Assembly (NCBI GenBank): GCA_024688095.1
Contig: JAILEJ010000114.1
Coordinates: 1 to 8,236 of the forward strand
Source of the DNA: Butyrivibrio sp.
GTDB lineage: Bacteria > Bacillota > Clostridia > Lachnospirales > Lachnospiraceae
Reading direction: 5' to 3'
Length of the DNA: 8,236 nucleotides
Within the stretch, counting starts at the first letter, position 1; each line of letters begins with the position of its first letter. Made by a program: the position numbers and the translations under genes. The notes beneath the pieces were generated by a model. That model had not been told where the DNA came from and ran no database searches. It saw nothing but the letters and a program-made list of their open reading frames with translations. Positions 5,060-8,236 of the stretch are shown in pieces.

Positions 5060-6784
5060 TTAACCAACGGGCATAATTTTTGTCATTTTTCTAAATGCAT
5101 CTTCATTATTGAACCACACAGCCTTCATACCGAGTGTGAGAGGAGCTTTGTGATCTTTATTTTCATTGTCACCAACGTACATCAGATTATGCATGGAAAT
5201 TCCAAGTCTTCTCTGCATTATTTCAAATGCAAGAGAGTTTGGTTTTCTAAAGTCCTCAGGATGTCCGGATTTTCCAGCAAGTTCATCAGTGACAATAATT
5301 TCATCAAAGTATTTTTCAATATCAAGAGCTTTGATCTTTGCACGCTGTCCTTCAGATCTTCCATCAGTTATAAGGCCTAGCTTAATATCCATTGTAGAAA
5401 GTTTTGATAAGAGCTTTTGGGCATCTGGATAAAGAGATATCTCAGGCTCCTGATATCTGTATATCTGGATAACCTTTTCTTTTACAGATGGATCTGAGAT
5501 TCCATATTTTGTAAGCATTACGTCAATTGCCTTTTGTTTATTGCAAAAGGCATTCCATAAGGTCTCCTCAATTTCTTCTGATGGTGCATCAATAAGTCCT
5601 GATATGGCAATTTTGTGATATCCGCTTCTGACATATTGCTTTTCTGAATATAAAGTATCATCCAGATCAAGGATTAGACCATCAATTCCAGCAAGGATTT
5701 TTTTACCTGTGTTTTCATTTTCTTCAAAAAGATCCATAAGATTATGAATTTCAACAGGCTTATTATCAACGCATATACTTTGATCAAATCGGGTATATAC
5801 GCTATCTGTATCCATATTCGTTTCTGCTACTTCATCATATGGAAGACCGGGATTAATTCCTGATACATCCTTTGAATCAGAGGCTTTTTGTAATTTGACC
5901 TGCTGAAGAAGCTTTAATACAGCAAGAGGAGATTCAGCGCCTGCCTTAATTGAAAGAGGTGCACCTCCGCCGTAACGTGGATTAATTTCGATATAGTAAT
6001 CCCTATCTTCGGTGTCTTCGGCCTTACGGCCTCTTATAAGCTGAACTGTGATTTCGCCAACAGCCTTGAACTTTTCAAGAAGCTGCTTTGATTCCTCAAT
6101 CATTTTTAGGTCCATAAGCATCTGAGTTTTAAGAACCTCACCACTTCTGACTGCGAGACGTTTTCTTGGAGTAATGTAAATTGGTTTATTATCAAATCCG
6201 CAGAAAATATCTATTGTGTATTCTTCACCAGAAACAAAGGGCTGAATAATATAGTCAGGAACTTTTGCGGCAAGACCTCTAAGCTGTTTTTCGGAATCTG
6301 CTCTGAATGCATTTATACTTGAACTTCCATCAAGTGGCTTGATGAAACAGGGGTAACCATCTGAGTAATTGTCGACATTATCAGTTGGATTAGGTGTATC
6401 AAGCCCGCATTTTACAAAGAACTCTGCAGTTTTTCTCTTATCACGGCAGGCTCTTATAAATTCAGGATCGCTTACAAGAAGCTTTGTACCAATTTTTTCG
6501 AAGTCAGCTTTGTGCTCTGAAAGGACAAGAAGATCTGTATCTATAGTTGGTATAAGAGCATCGATTTCTTCTCTTTTACATATTTCTAGTAGAAGCGGAA
6601 TGTAATTATCATCAGAAATTCTGCATACTAGCTCTGTCTTATCACAGTAAGCCAGGGCTGGAGCAGAATCTGACATGTCAGCTCCATATATCATAACTTT
6701 CTCGTTTATCATTTCAGCTGCGCGGTGAAATGCCTGCATAAGTTCAACTCTTCGACCGGCGCTGGTAAAAAGAATTTTTATCAT
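5060..6784 (-). CDS. ATP-grasp / HAD-family phosphatase fusion protein of glycan locus
   Basis: A continuous 574-aa frame with two enzyme domains. Residues 1 to about 345 are an ATP-grasp enzyme of the carbamoyl-phosphate-synthase/PylC-like type: pre-ATP-grasp Rossmann part (MIKILFTSAGRRVELMQAF), CRDKRKT, FIKPLDGSSS (K149), QPFVSGEEYTID (E188), the Mg-binding EINPRYGGG (E266, N268) and VYTRFDQSI. Residues about 365-574 are a HAD hydrolase with all four motifs: LDLDDTLY (D373, D375), LITDG (T473), K514 in FRKPN, and VGDNENKD (D539, D544). The ATP-grasp half should form an amide or similar bond through an acyl-phosphate; the HAD half should remove a phosphate. These two families often occur as separate genes in polysaccharide loci; here they are one chain. 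An acidic insert at about 296-328 (KASDSKDVSG...) separates conserved parts. Substrate unknown. GGAG 5 nt before the ATG supports the start. First gene of the operon. Confidence 0.9.
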   Translation of the reverse strand: MIKILFTSAGRRVELMQAFHRAAEMINEKVMIYGADMSDSAPALAYCDKTELVCRISDDNYIPLLLEICKREEIDALIPTIDTDLLVLSEHKADFEKIGTKLLVSDPEFIRACRDKRKTAEFFVKCGLDTPNPTDNVDNYSDGYPCFIKPLDGSSSINAFRADSEKQLRGLAAKVPDYIIQPFVSGEEYTIDIFCGFDNKPIYITPRKRLAVRSGEVLKTQMLMDLKMIEESKQLLEKFKAVGEITVQLIRGRKAEDTEDRDYYIEINPRYGGGAPLSIKAGAESPLAVLKLLQQVKLQKASDSKDVSGINPGLPYDEVAETNMDTDSVYTRFDQSICVDNKPVEIHNLMDLFEENENTGKKILAGIDGLILDLDDTLYSEKQYVRSGYHKIAISGLIDAPSEEIEETLWNAFCNKQKAIDVMLTKYGISDPSVKEKVIQIYRYQEPEISLYPDAQKLLSKLSTMDIKLGLITDGRSEGQRAKIKALDIEKYFDEIIVTDELAGKSGHPEDFRKPNSLAFEIMQRRLGISMHNLMYVGDNENKDHKAPLTLGMKAVWFNNEDAFRKMTKIMPVG

Positions 6785-6837
6785 AATATCTCCATCAAAA
6801 AGATTTTAAGAATCGTATTAACTACTTTTAATAGGTA

Positions 6838-6870
6838 GTCTCTTAATAATATACAATAAAATTAAGAGAC
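6838..6870. repeat. Perfect 10-bp inverted repeat, operator-like
   Basis: GTCTCTTAAT (6838-6847) and ATTAAGAGAC (6861-6870) are exact inverse copies with a 13-nt centre. Relative to the proximal promoter candidate of the glycan operon, one arm abuts the -35 and the other begins right after the -10, so the dyad brackets the -10 box. There is no T-run, so a terminator is unlikely. A repressor site is the simplest reading; the spacing does not fit the LysR-type T-N11-A pattern. Confidence 0.6.
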
Positions 6871-6876
6871 ATACAA
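6848..6876 (-). promoter_or_regulatory. Candidate proximal promoter of the glycan operon
   Basis: TTGTAT (6876-6871), 17-nt spacer, TATATT (6853-6848) on the minus strand. The -10 matches 5 of 6; the -35 is weak (3 of 6). The implied start near 6841 gives a leader of about 57 nt to the ATG at 6784. Its precise nesting within the inverted repeat strengthens the call. Confidence 0.45.
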
Positions 6877-6901
6877 AGTGTGTGATAATTTAAAAAATTT
6901 G

Positions 6902-6930
6902 AGTATAAATATTTGTAGCCAGATAGTCAG
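6902..6930 (-). promoter_or_regulatory. Candidate distal promoter of the glycan operon
   Basis: CTGACT (6930-6925), 17-nt spacer, TATACT (6907-6902) on the minus strand, matching 4 and 5 of 6 consensus bases. It lies about 50 nt upstream of the proximal candidate. In AT-rich sequence this could be chance. Confidence 0.3.
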
Positions 6931-6946
6931 ATTAGCTATTCTTACT

Positions 6947-6974
6947 GTCTTATAAATTATATAAGTAATAAGAC
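6947..6974. repeat. Imperfect dyad after the LysR-type gene, not a convincing terminator
   Basis: GTCTTAT (6947-6953) and ATAAGAC (6968-6974) form a 7-bp inverted repeat with a 14-nt centre; a nested option is CTTATA/TATAAG (6949-6965). No T-run follows on the minus strand, so the regulator's transcript may read through into the glycan operon. Confidence 0.35.
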
Positions 6975-6999
6975 CTAAGGTTTTAACCGTGGGAATATT

Positions 7000-7878
7000 T
7001 CAATCATTACATATTTCAGCAATGAATGGAATGAATTCTTCAATGATTTTGGAAGAAAGGGTATTTTTGTAAATAAATAAAATCGATGTCTCCAAATCAG
7101 AATTATCTACCGGACAGATAAAAAGGTCTTTGTTCCTGGAAGAGGGCATAAGCGAATAAGGAAAAATAGCTATCGCTTTTCCTACATCTGACCATAGAAG
7201 AGAGGTTCTTGTGTCATCGCAGATACTGAAAAAATCTGGAGTCAGACCCTTTTTCGTAAATGCATCAGAAATAAGCCCCTGATATCTTCGATACAGAGAT
7301 AAGGGGAAATCAGATAAATCTTTCAGTGTTACCGGTTTTCCATTTTTGATTTTAGGATATGACTTTGCCATTTTCTTTGGAATTGCAGCAACCATTGGTT
7401 CCTTTTTGATATGAATGGTTGTGAATTCTCCGGTTGCAATTGGCGTTCTAAGAAAGGCAGCTTCTATGACATCAGAATCCAGAAGATGCATAAGCTCAAA
7501 GGTTGAGCCATCATATATCTGGAAATTAACATCACTATATTTGGAGGAAAAGTCAGACAGGGCTTTACCTGCGACAGGGATTGTAGAAGGAGTAAGTCCT
7601 ATGAAAAAAGTCCTTGCCTGACCCTTTCTTGTTACCTCTTTTGCAGTACTGCTTGTGAGCTCTAAAATCCTGACAACTCTTTGATAAAAGACAGCTCCTG
7701 CCTCTGTAAGCTGCACATGCCTGCTTCCACGAACCAGGAGCTGCACATTAAGCTCTTCCTCAAGTTTTTTCATCGACATTGAAAGCGGAGGCTGGCTCAT
7801 GTGAAGGATTCGGGCAGCCTCACTTATGCTTCCGGAGTCTACTACTGTTTTAAAATATTCCATCTGTTTAAGTTCCAT
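7000..7878 (-). CDS. LysR-type transcriptional regulator
   Basis: 292 aa, standard length for the family. Residues 1-60 form the winged helix-turn-helix: MELKQMEYFKTVVDSGSIS, then EAARILHMSQPPLSMSMKKL as the recognition region, then LEEELNVQLLVRGSRHVQLTEAG, followed by the long linker helix (about 62-85). From about residue 90 on is a periplasmic-binding-protein-like effector domain with typical GLTPSTIP and VGKAIAIFP segments; the inducer cannot be inferred. LysR proteins bind DNA as tetramers, commonly repressing their own gene. The start fits the family's usual N-terminus; only a weak GGA precedes it. It is co-directional with and upstream of the glycan operon (215 nt gap), so it might control that operon or a gene beyond the right edge. 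Neither is shown by the sequence. Confidence 0.95.
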   Translation of the reverse strand: MELKQMEYFKTVVDSGSISEAARILHMSQPPLSMSMKKLEEELNVQLLVRGSRHVQLTEAGAVFYQRVVRILELTSSTAKEVTRKGQARTFFIGLTPSTIPVAGKALSDFSSKYSDVNFQIYDGSTFELMHLLDSDVIEAAFLRTPIATGEFTTIHIKKEPMVAAIPKKMAKSYPKIKNGKPVTLKDLSDFPLSLYRRYQGLISDAFTKKGLTPDFFSICDDTRTSLLWSDVGKAIAIFPYSLMPSSRNKDLFICPVDNSDLETSILFIYKNTLSSKIIEEFIPFIAEICND

Positions 7879-7898
7879 AATTCTATATATCCGGATTG

Positions 7899-7927
7899 GT
7901 TATATTAGTTATCGAAAAAATTGTAAA
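7899..7927 (-). promoter_or_regulatory. Probable promoter of the LysR-type gene
   Basis: TTTACA (7927-7922), 17-nt spacer, TATAAC (7904-7899) on the minus strand, each 5 of 6 to consensus with ideal spacing. The implied start near 7892 leaves a short leader of about 14 nt before the ATG at 7878. Confidence 0.6.
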
Positions 7928-7934
7928 AAAATTT

Positions 7935-7962
7935 TTGAATTATTCTATTACGAAATTGGCAG
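7935..7962. repeat. Copy 1 of an imperfect 28-nt direct repeat
   Basis: TTGAAT-N5-TATTACGAAA-N4-CAG. It recurs at 8191-8218 with 21 of 28 positions identical and the same internal spacing. This copy lies 8 bp upstream of the -35 of the LysR-type gene, a place where such regulators often bind. Confidence 0.4.
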
Positions 7963-8236
7963 CAGGTGCTGATTTCTATTTTGAGGTCACAGGAATATAT
8001 GCTGTTTTTTATAATATAAAATCCGGAGTTCTCCTTGTTGTATCAAACCATATATATAATATATATTTACCCAATATTATTTATATTTTACATATAGATA
8101 GAATAAGTATACACTAAAAAAAGATTTGTGCGAATGATAAAGGCAAATATGCCAATTGAAGGCGAATGTATCGAAGGGTCTATTTGCTATTTGAATCACT
8201 TTATTACGAAACACTCAGTAAATGCAAGTTTCTAAT
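7963..8236. other. Intergenic stretch at right edge without a supported gene
   Basis: Very AT-rich. A 33-codon ORF (8134-8235, +) and the tail of a 73-codon TTG-start ORF (7896-8117, +) have no ribosome binding site and no recognisable product. A GGAGTTCTCC palindrome occurs near 8024-8033. On the minus strand TATACT (8110-8105) with TTCGCA 17 nt upstream is a possible but weak promoter. The gene served by this region, if divergent, lies outside the window. Confidence 0.4.
8191..8218. repeat. Copy 2 of the imperfect 28-nt direct repeat
   Basis: Same TTGAAT-N5-TATTACGAAA-N4-CAG layout as 7935-7962, in the same orientation, starting 256 bp away. The exact 10-mer and the 6-mer at a fixed offset make chance less likely, but the region's low complexity leaves doubt. 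Confidence 0.4.

Noticed and set aside
6369..6605. Plus-strand open frame within the ATP-grasp region
   Set aside because: Antisense shadow of a conserved enzyme domain.
6965..6999. Possible terminator after the LysR-type gene (GGTTAAAACC hairpin)
   Set aside because: The stem is only 4 bp with a tiny loop and no U-run follows.
7896..8117. 73-codon plus-strand ORF with a TTG start
   Set aside because: It overlaps the LysR-type promoter, has no Shine-Dalgarno, lies in very AT-rich sequence and matches no family I recognise.
8134..8235. 33-codon plus-strand ORF at the right edge
   Set aside because: No ribosome binding site and no recognisable motif; an open frame this short is expected by chance.

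Overview
The window is AT-rich, with genes on both strands, short intergenic gaps and palindromic terminators. The gene families and base composition fit a Firmicutes genome, most likely a Clostridia/Lachnospiraceae (Butyrivibrio-like) gut or rumen anaerobe. That placement is an inference from gene style, not from a marker gene. No rRNA, tRNA, CRISPR array, insertion sequence or phage gene was seen.

Left block (1-1306, + strand): the 3' part of a ZIP/GufA-type metal transporter is followed after 4 nt by a YgjP/DUF45-type zinc metallopeptidase. A perfect 36-bp palindrome then separates this pair from the convergent next gene.

Second-messenger block (1307-2593, - strand): a six-TM GGDEF diguanylate cyclase is preceded by a clear c-di-GMP-I (GEMM-I) riboswitch and an intrinsic terminator. 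The aptamer's 3' strand can pair with the terminator's left half, so the layout reads as a transcriptional OFF switch: the product of the enzyme would switch off its own gene. The enzyme lacks a recognisable RxxD inhibitory site, so feedback may lie in the RNA instead of the protein. A Shine-Dalgarno sequence inside the first codons suggests a TTG start downstream of the nominal ATG.

Divergent small gene (2839-3219, + strand): a 126-aa protein of unknown function with two hydrophobic segments and a very acidic middle. It ends at a long bidirectional hairpin.

Glycan block (6784 to 3298, - strand): a three-gene operon in the order ATP-grasp/HAD fusion, small monotopic phosphoglycosyl transferase (PglC-like), GT4 glycosyltransferase. 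The last two genes abut with no gap. The PGT would load the first sugar phosphate onto undecaprenyl phosphate and the GT4 enzyme would extend it. The fusion protein probably makes or attaches a glycan modification, but its substrate is unknown. The upstream region has promoter-like hexamers, and a perfect 10-bp inverted repeat brackets the proximal -10 box.

Right end (7000-8236): a LysR-type regulator, co-directional with and upstream of the glycan operon, has a good promoter. It is followed by about 360 nt with no convincing gene, which holds an imperfect direct repeat of a 28-nt box.
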